64,000 nt of DNA from Trichopria drosophilae. Its lineage: Eukaryota; Arthropoda; Insecta; Hymenoptera; Diapriidae. Every line of letters starts with the position of its first letter. Position 1 is the stretch's first letter. Position numbers and translations under genes: made by a program. The DNA lies in assembly GCA_030407085.1 (NCBI GenBank), contig CM059587.1, positions 74,327,001-74,391,000 on the forward strand. The letters are read 5' to 3'. Shown piece after piece: positions 48,904-60,340 of this stretch. The notes beneath the pieces are model-generated. The model saw only the letters and a program-made list of their open reading frames with translations, made no database searches and was not told where the DNA came from.

Positions 48904-49601
48904 AAACGCAACTACGTTCTTCTTATAGATTTTGAGCCACTGAGCCCGAATTCGGGCACAGAATTGGTCTTATACATCTGAGTTTTTTTATAATTGAACT
49001 TTGAAGTTTGAATTATAACAACTCGAAGAATTCATGTCAGTATTCGAATTTTTCTAGCGCTACATCGATTACCTCTAAATTTTTACGTTTTATACCAATT
49101 TTCGAAACAGAATTTTAGAAATATTCGTATGAAAAGTCTCTCCGTGCACTAAACTAAAAAAAATGTAGGTAAATGTGTCCAAACAGCAGTTTTTTCACAA
49201 TCTAACCTCAAACATAAAAAAATGTAAACAAGTTAAACAAATTCAGGATCCTGCAGTCGGATCAGCAACCATAAATTCATACGAATTACCTAGTCTTGAT
49301 CCATTGTACAGTTGAATTTTTGTCTTACCCAAGGTTTGTCAAGTTTCTCGGAAAAAAACAATCGCAGTATAAACCTGAGATTTAAAAAGATTACAGATGT
49401 ATACGATCAATTCTGTCCCTCAATTCAGATTTTACAGATTACAATTTTTTTCTTGCAGTAAATGTGTAGATTTCCCTGAAAAAAACAATTTTTCGCACTT
49501 TAAACCTCAAATAAAAAAAAAACTCAGACGTATAGGACCAATTCTGTGCCCGAATTCGAATTCAGTGGCCCAAAATCTATGAAAATAAACCAGTTGCGTT
49601 T
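48904..49601. mobile_element. 700-bp element with 85-90-bp terminal inverted repeats
   Basis: The left terminus runs AAACGCAACTACGTTC, TATAGATTTTGAGCCACTGA and GCCCGAATTCGGGCACAGAA to TCTTATACATCTGAGTTTTT. The right terminus is its mirror, with small differences, ending AACCAGTTGCGTTT. The interior has three diverged direct repeats (about 49160-49560) each carrying TTTTTCNCAxTNTAAACCTC and AAAAA-type blocks, the last merging into the right terminus. No transposase is present. This is a non-autonomous DNA transposon or foldback element, superfamily not assigned. Confidence 0.75.
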
Positions 49602-51529
49602 AGTTTTTTTTTGTGGGATGGTGTTATTGTTAGATGCATTAAACATATAATTTTATTCCTTTAATGTACAAAAGATTTCAATACTAGTTTTGTGTTTTTT
49701 GAATATTTACTTCAAACTATTTGTATATTTTTAGGTTTTTAACATGTTAATATACCTTTAAAGAAGTCACAAAAAATCTGTAAATGAAGACCATCCTACA
49801 AATCGTATTAAGAGGAATTTCTGAGGAATAATAGTTCAGCAATTTTAAATGTTATTGAGTGAACGTTTGGAGCCTCGCGTTAATCCTGACAGACAAGATC
49901 CGATCTACTATGAACCCTTATGGTCTTTTCATTTTTAATTAGATCTCTTTTTAGTTTGTTCTACCAAATCCAATCGCGGCCATTAAAACATTGTTATCTC
50001 CTTTAATCTCACTATAGTAAAGTAATCGATTTTTATCTGGAATCTGTTTCTTTTTCTGATGCATTTTACTACGGCAATTTCACGTTACTTTAAACATCTA
50101 TTAAAATGTGTTCAACTGATATTTAGATTTATCTTTCAATATGAGATTATTAATTCGTTTAACCTTGCAATCAAGTTGTTTGAGATTTGTAGATTTATTT
50201 ATTTTTGCAGAATTTTAAGTTTGTATTGAATAACGTAATATAAAAAATAAATGTTAACAATTTAACTTTATAGGAAACTTTATTGTTAAGAAAAAATTAA
50301 TATATAACTAAAGATTCGAAAGTATAATTCGTAAGGATAGGTGCTAATTCGGTGTGCCTTTAATCTGAATTTTATGAAGAAATGTTTATTTATATGGAAA
50401 TTTTATTTACTATAATTATCGATTAAATGTAATTGTAGAAAGATAAATTTATGTAATTGTTAGCATTTTTAGCTTAGCATTATTTACAACTTTGTTCTCA
50501 AACTCGAAATAATTGAACAATTTTCAAATGTGCAAGAACTTTTGTCTTATTTTTCGTGTATTTTACGCTCCATTAATATATAACAATGGAAAACCCGTAG
50601 AAGGAATCTTGTGTACAACCGACATAATTTTGTTACTACGAAACAAATTGTTCATTACATGAACTATCAAAACAAATTTTTGAAAGATCGACTACGGATT
50701 AAACACTTGTTAATCATTACTTTGTGAGTTGCAGATGAGTCGATAACTAATACTTTTTGGAAAATATGAATGTCTTTTGTCAAATTTTGCATTTTTGATA
50801 ATCGGCAGAACCCTTCCTTCATTTTTTAAACGCGAAGACACGTCTTTATCAAAACAAATAATATCTTGAGAATGCCATTGATGTTGGCCATTGTCGAAAC
50901 TTTCGACACTCTGATGTCGAATATGAATTTTTATAGTCTTCATGCTCTTAATTTCTGGACCACTTCAAAGAATTCGCGTGGAAGATGTTTAGTTAGTACA
51001 GTTAGTAGAAAAACATAAAATTTTTAATTTGGCATTTCGACATTTTTCAATCTCATCAGTATGGAAATAGCAAATAAAATTATATAAACACAGTAATAAT
51101 TACAGAAAGGATAATAAAATAGAAAATATGAACAGATATGGATTGCTATATAACTAAAAATCGGGGGTCTTGTAGATTTTATGGCACATGAATCGAATTT
51201 GTCATTCTAGGATGAATTCTAGATAACATAATTTTTGAGAATTGTTAACTGTTGTTTAATTATTAGATTTGTACAATGCTATTCACGATTTTTAACGAGC
51301 TAATATATCTTCGACAATCACCGTTATGGCCTTAATATCGAAGTAAGGTTTTAGTTCTTATTCTGAACTAATCGCACTACCAAAGCTTCTTCCAAATTAA
51401 TCTCCATGATCTGCTGATTGAAAACAAGTTGGTAGCTGGGATGGGCAACGATCCATATGAATATGATTTCTTTGTATTTTCTTATTTTATTAAAATTAAA
51501 TTAAATTTGATATTATTCCTTCTTTATTA
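49602..51529. other. AT-rich gene-free stretch
   Basis: No gene is supported. The 77-codon minus-strand frame at 50710-50943 has moderately mixed composition but no recognised domain, no acceptor and no donor of note. Confidence 0.4.
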
Positions 51530-52106
51530 AAATAAAAAAGAAATTTAATTTGTGCTACGACAATTACATAAAGTTCCTTTTCACTAAACATTATCTTACA
51601 GAAATTAGAATACGAATTAGATAAACTATACTTATAGCTTTTAGTTATTTCTATGCGGTATTTAGTTAAACTACACGGAGAAAAATGACTCCGCTGGATT
51701 AGCTGATTCATATCAGCTAAAATTTTCGGCTGGAATTGCCGAAAATATATGCAATTTTAGCTGTTTTGATTCCGCTAATGTAGCCTCAATTTGCGCTTAG
51801 CTCTAAATTTCCGCTACATTAGCACATTTGTTCCGTTAAGTTTGCGGACTTTTTCAGTAAATTTAGCTGAAATTATCGGCTATCCCTAACGGAATTCCAA
51901 CAGCTGTCCTATAGGATAAAATTTGTAGAATCTGCGGATTTTTCGGCTGATTTTACTGATTATTTTTCTCCGTGTAGCTTAAATATGGCAAATCTGACGT
52001 TGATTTTGTTAGGTTAACTAAATACATCTTAAAAATGACTAAATATTTCATTCTTACTGGGAAACTACCCGTTTAGTTACCTGGACTAAATTTTTTTTTC
52101 TCTTAC
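51530..52106. mobile_element. TTTAGTTAACT-family MITE, interrupted by another MITE
   Basis: The right arm (about 51978-52106: TTAAATATGGCAAATC, GGTTAACTAAATACATCTTA, AAACTACCCGTTTAGTTACC, TGGACTAAATTTTTTTTTC) is the mirror of the left arm of the copy at 52655-52873. The diverged left arm ends at 51670 with TTTAGTTATTTCTATGCGG and ATTTAGTTAAA. Between the arms sits a separate element (51671-51977). The left boundary is uncertain. Confidence 0.5.
51671..51977. mobile_element. 307-bp MITE with CTACACGGAGAAAAAT ends, nested
   Basis: The termini CTACACGGAGAAAAAT and ATTTTTCTCCGTGTAG are perfect inverted repeats. The interior is rich in CCGCTAA, TTAGCTGA and TTCGGCTG words in both orientations and does not code. 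It splits the TTTAGTTAACT-family element around it, so it inserted later. CACGGAGAAAAA-type ends recur, diverged, at 55773-56036. Confidence 0.8.
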
Positions 52107-52654
52107 AAAAAAGAAAATCAGGCAACGTAAAAAAAAGGCTTATATGTTGCTATAATTTATTGATACTTTGAAGAAAGAATACATAGAAGGAAATCTTAAT
52201 TATTGTTATTGCAGATAATAATGGAAAATAATAAAATATAGCTAAAACAAAGCTAATCTGGTAAACAATCGCCGTGATAATACAAGAAAATTAAAAATAC
52301 CAGGGTAAAAATATATTCTTAGAGTTTGTACAAATAATGTTACGAGAAAATCGACATTTTCATTTCCGAACTCTAACTGTGCAAAATTTTAATCGATCTT
52401 TATATTGTAGTAAAATAGTTAGTAACACATTACCCTGTCTCGCCAGTTGAATCTTCAAAAGTTTCAAATACCCGTAATTTAAGATTCAATGTTAAGGTTA
52501 AATATTTATTTTATTGCTTCAGCTTGAAATATCGTCGTAGTAATTCACGATTGCATGTGACAGTGTACAAACGGTATAATTGTCTGAAAGTTGCCACTCG
52601 AACTTGGTAATTGTCTGGACTATACCAAAACCTGACTATGTATCGTTGAAAAAA

Positions 52655-52873
52655 GAGAAAAAAAATTAGTCCAGATAACTAAACGGGTAGTTGCCTATTG
52701 GGAATGAAATATTTAGTCATTTTTAAGATGCATTTAGTTAAACTAACAAAATCAATACCAGATTAACTATATTTAAGCCAGTTTAACTAAATGCAGCGTA
52801 AAAATGACTAAATATTTAGTTCCCACTGGGTAATTAAACGTTTAGTTTCTGAACTAAATTTTGTTTTCAGTGT
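52655..52873. mobile_element. TTTAGTTAACT-family MITE, intact copy
   Basis: A 219-bp palindrome. AATTAGTCCAGATAACTAAA, GGGAATGAAATATTTAGTCA and AGATGCATTTAGTTAAACTA on the left are mirrored by CAGTTTAACTAAATGCAGCG, AATGACTAAATATTTAGTTC and TTTAGTTTCTGAACTAAATT on the right, with a turn near 52770. The last bases, TTTTCAGTGTA, look like the terminus. No coding capacity. Confidence 0.7.
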
Positions 52874-53224
52874 AAATATATCTATTCCTTTCTATCTAAT
52901 TTAATTATCATTTTACAATACTTCGCGGATATTTTAATCCAATACCTTCTTTAGTAATGTCTTTTCAACTAGTTGCTAATCTTCTCACTATCTGGACTAG
53001 GCAAATACTTGTTTTATCTTCTTGTTACAACTTCTAGTATAAATTTTATAAGTTTCATAAGTATGTTTTATAAGTTTTAGAAGTATTAGTTATAAGTTTT
53101 ATGTTTCAAATTATGATTGTGTGTGTGTGTTGACATTTTTTAAACAGTCAGAGAAGTATTAGATGCCTTATTCCCTGAGTTGATTGAATTTCGATTACTA
53201 GTCTCGATGTAAAATTAGGTCAAA

Positions 53225-54000
53225 TTGCGTTTCATCTATTATTACACATCCCAAAAAAATTGTGTTACCCTATAATAAGTATTCTAATAGGATTTTCGCG
53301 TCTAAAGCTAAATATGATCGCCAAAGAAAACAATTGCCTCTAGTTTTTCAAATATTGAAGGTTAAAGGGGTAAAATTTTTATTCTAGGCATTTTTGAGCA
53401 TCTACACACATCCCAACAAAAAATGGCAGAGTAAGTGGCCAGTAAGAGTCGCCAAAATATTGAATTGGACTTTATGCCTCCACTAAAGGTCATAGGGGTA
53501 AAACATACTGTTTTAGGACATTTTTTGTTTTTATCGAAATGTAGCCAAGTTGCTAACGAGTTTGAAGTGATTTATTAAAAAATTTCATCGGACATATCTC
53601 CGTTTTGCATTTCTTGATTTTTCTGCGCCACAATCTAAACTATAGATGTGAAAAATGACCGAAAACGCGATTTTTTATAGGTTTAACCTTCAATTTGATC
53701 AAATACTAGGTCTACATCAACATTTCAGCGAACATATTTTTCGATTCTGCTGGAAAAATCCCTTCAGAATTGACTCTTACTAGTGGGACAGTCATAATTT
53801 TTTTTTGGAATATGAATAGATGATAAAAATGTCAAGTCGGAAGTTTACCTTTATGATTTTCAATATCTCAAAAACTGGAGCCAATTGAATATTTGGCAGT
53901 CATATTTTGGATTCTGGAACAAAACTCCTACCAGAATCGAGTCTTGCTTGTAGGGCAACATGAAATCCTTAAATTTTCGTTGGGCTTTGATGTTTTTAGT
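53225..54000. repeat. Modular repeat: two inverted plus two forward units
   Basis: A module of about 165-170 bp containing ACTCTTACTAGTGGGACA and a TTTTTTGGGATGTG-like block occurs twice in reverse orientation (ACACATCCCAAAAAAAT at about 53244 and ACACATCCCAACAAAAAA at about 53406, 162 bp apart). It then occurs twice forward (ACTCTTACTAGTGGGACA at about 53773 and GTCTTGCTTGTAGGGCAA at about 53941). GGGGTAAAA words also repeat. The whole is an inverted pair of tandem dimers with no coding frame. Confidence 0.6.
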
Positions 54001-55149
54001 GCAATTATTGCGTTCGATTTATGTAAATTGATGATGTATATTGTGGTTGGCTAAGGGGAATTTATATCTAGTGTTATTAATAAAAGAAACTAACTATTAC
54101 AAGCATTATTAAACTACAAACATATTTAAAGGTAATATCATAATTATGATCTTCATCGTTTTATCCATTCAAGTTCAATAGAAAAATATCGTTGTAATTA
54201 ATTTCTTAAACAGTAAACTAAACATCTCGGATGGACTAATGATATACATATAATAATTATATTAATTGATTAATTCGGTATGGCTAATATAGATTACTAA
54301 ATATCTAGTTTTATTGGTGTATATTTACTAAATGTTTAAGCTTCATTGACTCTCAATTTTAAAAACTATCGAAGTAATTTCATGTTTATAATACACTTCA
54401 AGTTTGTTAGTTACTGTAACTAGAATCTTAGTTCATGTGTTTTTTTTTCTAGTTCATCTTTGACATACAATTATACGTTTATCATCACCACAATCTCTTT
54501 TTAAATAAAAATTAGCAAAAACAAGTACTAATGTAAAGTCAGAAGCAATTAGTCACTAGCAATCTTCTATATAATAATAAACTACTGATTCATTAGTGAA
54601 ATGTTACATACTGGAATATAAGTAAGAATAGAACTCCAAAATGTCATATTATGAATTACATCAGACTTCACTAATGAATTAGTTGTTTGTACTATTTATT
54701 AATGTCCAATATTATTTAATTACCGATCTACTGTATTGTGAAACTTATTCAAAGAGAATATGACCGCCAATAACCATTATGCATTAAGACATATGAAATT
54801 TGTTACCTTTTTTATTCAGGATAATTTTAATGTATAATTTTGTTTATCTCGTATTTTATAGTTTTGTATTTATATACAATTTTATTAACCAAACATTATT
54901 TTAATATCTTATGACGGAATAGATAGAACATTTTAAATGAGGGTTAGAGGTATCACGTAATATAATCTAGTTAAGACGATGCCATAGTAGCTCCTACCGG
55001 GATTTTCATTGGACATTATGAAAGGTTCATTGGTTTCTAAGTGCCAATCGCGCGAAAATTTTTGACATTCACAATTCGACGTTTCAAATGATAATTTTTT
55101 TCTCACATTCTTCAACATAATCTTGAATTTCATTTAAAGCCTTCGATTT
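54001..55149. other. Gene-free stretch with a GC-raised end
   Basis: 54001-54920 is AT-rich with no feature. 54930-55110 is less AT-rich (GCTCCTACCGGGATTTTCAT, CAATCGCGCGAAAATTTTTG) and has a 66-codon minus-strand frame at 54933-55133 without a recognised domain. It looks like part of an interspersed repeat. Confidence 0.35.
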
Positions 55150-55480
55150 GGAATTTCAATCAAGGAAACTCCAAGGGGGAGAGCTGGGCTTGCACTGGAA
55201 ATTGAGAGAAAAGTTCTTCGGTATAAATTGCGTATCGGTTGGCCACTCCACGGTCGCGCGTGATACTCGGTGCTAACAGATATGCAATTTATGCCGGAAA
55301 CTTTATCAACTTTAAACTTTCACATCTTGGCTGGTTAGAGTTTTACAAGTTTGCCGGCTCAAGATCGCCGCATTTCGTCCTCGCGACTTGTATTCCTAAA
55401 CACGAATCTCAACGACCGAAGAAGTATATGGCTGAACACGATCTCAATATCACTTTAAAAATTGCGTATCCGCAATGATA
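55150..55480 (+). other. GC-raised island with a 79-codon open frame, unknown
   Basis: From 55239 (TTG) a frame stays open to TGA at about 55478, with balanced codons and a protein-like, aromatic-rich composition (YAIYAGNFINFKLSHLGW, PKHESQRPKKYMAEHD). It lacks an ATG at its start, and no splice acceptor or domain was found. GTATAAATTGCGTATCGG before it and AATTGCGTATCCGCAAT at its end share a word. It could be an exon, a decayed transposon ORF or an old viral insertion; I cannot distinguish these. Confidence 0.3.
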
Positions 55481-55772
55481 TATTTCGATAACTTTCTCAG
55501 ATTTTACATACGAAAAGGTCATATTTTTTTTTAAATTTGGAATTCAGATTTCTGGAGTTATGAAATTCACTGATTGGTCAATTGCTGAATATTCACAAAT
55601 TATTGATGACATTCCTAAAAAATACAGAGATTAGATCTAATTAAAAAAAGAGAGTCCTCTAAACTTTCCGCTTACTACTTATAGGAAAAAATCGGTATTG
55701 CATAAACTCCTAGCGGTGACAACGTCTACTTCTCTTGTAATGTGTTGATCAGGCTGTGGAGATCTAGCGGTG

Positions 55773-56036
55773 TTACGCAGAGGGAAAAAAAGTGTTAATG
55801 GAACCACGAACAAATAGTAGAATCAATTTTAACCTCTTAAGTAGTAGAATTAACTATCTGTAAGGTTAGATTTGATATTTGAGGTTATGTATATGTACTT
55901 AACAATTGGAAAATAGTAAATGGAACAATCTTATTGTACCGTTTACCATGGAAATAATTAATACAATCAGTTTTCGGATTTACCCGTTTTACTATTACAA
56001 AAAGATTCCGTTAAGTATTTCCTTTCTCTCTGTGTA
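55773..56036. mobile_element. Diverged MITE with ACxCAGAGxGAAA ends
   Basis: TTACGCAGAGGGAAAAAAAG, then GTTAATGGAACC, at the left is answered by GGATTCCGTTAAGT-like sequence then CCTTTCTCTCTGTGTA at the right. The terminal motif resembles the CACGGAGAAAAA end of 51671-51977. The interior carries GGTTAGATTTGAT and AGTAGAATTAAC words. No coding. Confidence 0.45.
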
Positions 56037-57290
56037 CCTAAATGGAATCAGACCATATTAGCACGATATTATTTAATTAGAAACATTTTTTCTGATTCTG
56101 CCATTGTTCCGGTTGTAGCTGGAAACGAACTATTGGATCGAGAAATTATACCTAACCATTTGTGATTGATGATTTTTGAGTGATAAATACTAAACAAATG
56201 AGTTAAAAAACATATCCAAAATCGTCGAAAATCGAAGTGGGAAAGTGTTTTTAATTACAAAGAGATCTAATTTTTAAACAAATTGGTGTCACTTTTCAAT
56301 AACGCATTAGAGCGCAAAGAGTGTTAAACAAAAGTTATAGGAAATGAAAAAATCTATAAAAAAGCTAGGAACAATATAATAATAACTTATTTATTTATTA
56401 ATTTTGAAATACCAGCATAATTGTAGATTTGTAATCAGTAATCCCAGATGACCCAATATCAAAATTTAGTTGATTACAGTCAATTTAAAATAATTGGACC
56501 CTTATTTGTCGACCTCACAAACATAAGAACATTATACTTGGACCAATTTTAATTACAAACAGTAAACGTATTCAATGGTTGAAGAAAAGAAATTATAATG
56601 TAAAGTTGCATAATTCTTTAGTTATCGTAAAGTTACTTTTTTCAAATGGTGGATACGAAATTATCTGTTTTTTGTAATTTTTAACATAACGGTGAATTAC
56701 TCCGTTCGAACATCACATTTCCTTCATCATGATCTCAGTTACCTGCTGTAAACTTAAAAGTACTTTATTTAAGTACGATTTTTACATGAAAGTTCATTAC
56801 TTTTAAGTTAGATTCTACGAGAAGAGGAAATTTGCCAGCGCATTTCATGTTAACCGGGACATCTTGATATCTCAAGAAACCAACCGTTTTTTAAACGAAA
56901 TTTGGTACTTATCATCTTTCGAATGCAAATTTTGAGCCTGAATTTTTTCATGATTACAAATGAGTATGAATCAAGATGAAGAATGGCAAACCCAAGAGAT
57001 TAATATTTTATTTTTTTTACAAACCAATTAAGTGCCCTTTGCTATATAGTGTTGGTATTTAATGTTTTTATATGACAATTATGTGTCTTCTATGATAGTT
57101 TCAAACTCAAATCAGACTCGTAAGACCAAAAAGTCACGTTGTTTTTACTGTAACCAACTTGGTAGTATAATAAAGGTAATCCAAACATGTTTTCTGTTAG
57201 TGGAGTTTATTTATAATTTTCTACGTACGTTTTCAAGTTAAATATGCTGTAAAAGGAGAGAAAACTAATAATACTTTTTGCATCAGGGGC
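56037..57290. other. AT-rich gene-free stretch
   Basis: No gene, RNA or clear repeat boundary is recognised. Confidence 0.4.
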
Positions 57291-57705
57291 GTGAAGTCGC
57301 CGTGTTACGCCCGTGGTGCAAACAATATTTTTCGTTTTAGGGGGAGTAAAATGACCATTCATTTTATCACACAAATTAAAGATATTTACGAATCACTGCG
57401 ACGCGCAACACTGACAAGCGAGTTTATTTTTCAATCAGTAATGTTTATTTTTATAATGGAAAATTCGTATAATACCCCGCTACTGCGCATTTATTTATAT
57501 TTACAATTGTATACAAATAATGTAGAACATTATAAAAAATCGTATTCACCGGCTTTTTTTATCGAAAAATCGTCCATTTTTACTTCTCGCCGAGGGCACA
57601 AAATGTCGATTTCACACCCTTATAAGGAGGCGTATAATGGTCATTTTATGCCCACTGAAATGAAAAATGTATTTTTGTTTCTTGTGCAACACGCATTCCC
57701 TTATT
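57291..57705. repeat. Palindromic repeat covered by a 138-codon open frame
   Basis: TTTTTCGTTTTAGGGGGAGT plus AAAATGACCATT (57328-57359) is mirrored with mismatches by AATGGTCATTTTATGCCCAC plus TGAAATGAAAAA (57635-57667). Weaker complementarity extends outward (GGTGCAAACAA against TTGTGCAACA). A 138-codon plus-strand frame (57291-57707) spans almost exactly the element. It has no recognised domain and its two ends are near mirror images at DNA level, so I treat it as incidental or as the relic of an element ORF. Confidence 0.45.
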
Positions 57706-58635
57706 AATGATTATTAGAAATGCAATAAATAACAAACAAAATATCAATAGCGGGATTAACATTATTTTTTTGGCGACTAACATCGTTAAATTGCGACAAT
57801 ATTTAAAAATAACATTTTTTTAAAATATTTTCATACGCCATTTTAAAATAACAAAAAACACTGAAAATTTGAAAAAATTCATGGTGAGAGTTTACATGCC
57901 AAAGGTGATCTTTGCTATATTTCGTTGAAAAGAAAATGTGGTTTTTTAAAAATCAAGATGATCTAGTTGACTTTATGTCTAGTGAGAATTATTTTTCAAA
58001 ATATTATATTTTGACTTATAGAATACAATGAAATAGTTCTAAATTATTTCATATTAATTTCAATTTCTGGTAGTGAAAAAATAAATCCTTATTATTAACT
58101 ATTAAATTCTATCCTGTCAATACATAAGTCTTCTAATGTCTTTAATTTTCATTCAAAAGGCAGTTTGTTCTGCAGACGTATTTTTGGTCTATATTTAGTC
58201 ATTTTAATATATGTGTATGAAATTAAATTCGTAGAGATTTCAAGGCATTTTTTTAAGAAATACTTGCGTAATCTTACAGCTGTGCTCGCAAATTTCAAAG
58301 ATATCTTCTTAATGTTGATCCTGTGGCTAGCTAGGTAGTTGTCATTAGGCAATATTGTAGCAGTTCGATTACATTGTTAAAAATGTTCTTAAACTAATCT
58401 TAATATAAGGTGTCTTAATTTTGAATAGTTATAATCAAATATTAAAGATTTAATTTACGTGTATCGTACTGGAGTGTCGGTAAGATAGGGTCAACCCGGG
58501 TATTGCGATAGTGCAATTATTATAATATTTCATATTTCATCTCAATTGTACAAGCAGTAGGACATTTTTATACTAAATACTGCACTTAATAATAAAAAGA
58601 AGACAAACCACTCATAAGAAATTGCAGATTAGAAA
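57706..58635. other. AT-rich gene-free stretch
   Basis: Nothing is supported; the minus-strand frame at 58149-58352 has no domain. Confidence 0.4.
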
Positions 58636-58935
58636 CTGCCATCAGGTGAGAGTTCTATTATCGACAAGAAATTTTAGATCGGAAATATTCTTTCATCGAT
58701 ATAGTAAGATTTTTTGTTCAAAACTTTATTTTAGTGACAGATTTTTCATCCGTACAAGATTTTAGTCGTAAAACTTTCCTGCAACAAAATGTTCACCATC
58801 GCCAGAAGAATTCGGATCTGCAGAGTTGTATCAATGAATGTTTCACCATGCACACAAGATTTGAAATTTAGAAACTGCTTTCGACAAGATTTTTACCATT
58901 GATAAGAAATTCCAGATCAAAAACTTTCTTCCCGC
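58636..58935. repeat. Degenerate short tandem repeat (ACAAGAAATTTTAGAT type)
   Basis: Variants of GACAAGAAATTTTAGATCGG and AAACTTTCTTC recur at about 58660, 58755, 58855, 58885 and 58905, with unit lengths of about 30-100 bp (for example GATAAGAAATTCCAGATCAA near the end). The copies are too diverged for a precise period. Confidence 0.45.
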
Positions 58936-59500
58936 GTAAAAATGGTAGGTATGGTTCAAATATGGATAGAGTCTGGGCATCGTATGGCTGACATGTAAAC
59001 AATAGTATCGGTAATATATGGCTGAAGTACGGCATTGACATACAGCAAGTATATGGCCACAGATCGCGGCGCACAGATAAATCTGGTTCACATCTGGCCA
59101 GTATATAGAACGGCATACGTATGGCAAATGTATACGCAAAATACGTAAAATCAAGTATGCTGTATAAATGGCAGAAGTCTAACAAGAGTCTGTCAGCAAT
59201 ACAGCGTTCTAAATTTTAGATGGAAGGCCAAAATATGGAATACGTCTGGTAAAAGTATGTCCAAAATACGGGACATCAAGTACCCTTTAAAATTGGGACA
59301 TGTCCGGCAAGTGTCTAGGAGAAATATAGTGTTTTACACTTTCAGATTCAGGGCAAAAATATGGAACACGTCTGGCAAACGTATGTCCAAAATACGGAAA
59401 ATCAAGTACGCCTTAAAATTGGGATATGTTTGGTAAGTGTCTGGCAGAAATATAGAGATTTGAATTCCATATTGAATGCAAAATTATGGAACGCTCTAAA
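58936..59500 (+). repeat. TATGGCA array, best-preserved block, about 125-bp unit
   Basis: Three consecutive copies are clear. Anchors ATATGGAATACGTCTGG (about 59233) and ATATGGAACACGTCTGG (about 59358) are 125 bp apart, with a further diverged copy starting near 59105 (ATAGAACGGCATACGTATGG). Each holds GTATGTCCAAAATACGG, ATCAAGTACGCC, AAAATTGGGA, GTGTCTGGCAGAAATA and a TTTAGATT-like tail. A fourth copy is cut off after ATTATGGAACG at about 59484. Before 59105, only loose CAGTATATGG / ATGGCTG words remain. Confidence 0.75.
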
Positions 59501-59789
59501 TTCTCTTAAGGTGAAATCGTCATTAATGAAGTGAATTTCACTTTAAACAAGTCAGAATTTTGCTACCCTTTCGTAAATTGATTTGTGGTTGACATATTGT
59601 AACCTCAAATCTCATTTGCGCTGTTGCGTATCGGATTTTAATGCGGCAATTTCCACTTTTTTTAAAAATGATTTTTGGCTTTTTTTAAGGAGAATGTTTC
59701 AAAAGACTAATTAAAGGTGAAATTTGACTAAGTAAATGTGGAAATGCCGGTTTCACATTAGTTAAAGTTTCACTTTAGTTAGAGTGGAA

Positions 59790-60340
59790 AATGGCTGAAA
59801 AACCACTTTCAGGGATAAGGAGTGAACACGTCTGTTGTGGAATACGTTTGGCAAATACATATCCAAAGTACAGGAAATCATGTATACGTTTTATGAATGG
59901 CATAAGGCATAAGTCTGACAAGAGTCTGGCAGAAATACTGCGTTTAAGGGCCATAGAGTGCGTTGGCGGCGAGGGGAAAAAGCGGGAAAACCTTTGCTCT
60001 AAATTGTAGGTTTTAAAATAAATTTTCTCGCAAACTCTTTGAAAATAAATATTCGTCATTATTATGGCTACCGTGTGAATGAGTTTAGAGTGATTGCGCA
60101 GCCAGGAAGTAATCAAAAATAAAGATTTACATTTTGAATTTTACGTCAGGTTATAGAATCTGTCATTTGACTTATGCCGTGGACACTAACCTAACTCAAT
60201 ATCGAATGCAAAAGTGTAGAATATGCCCAAAACGCGGGAATTTATGATACGAGTCTGGAAGAAATACAGCGATTTAAATTTAAAATTTTATGAAAAAATG
60301 TGGAACACTTTTGGCAAAAGTACCCGTATAGAAATTCAGA
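59790..60340 (+). repeat. TATGGCA array, second block
   Basis: The same unit recurs after a gap of about 300 bp: GTGGAATACGTTTGGCAAAT (about 59837), AAGTCTGACAAGAGTCTGGC (about 59911), and another copy near 60215-60330 (TGCCCAAAACGCGGGAAT, GAGTCTGGAAGAAATACAGC, TGTGGAACACTTTTGG). Between them lies unrelated sequence. The 113-codon minus-strand frame at 59775-60116 is incidental. Confidence 0.6.

Noticed and set aside
58843..59185. Two overlapping minus-strand frames of 103-105 codons
   Set aside because: They lie within the TATGGCA repeat region in different frames; open by repeat composition.
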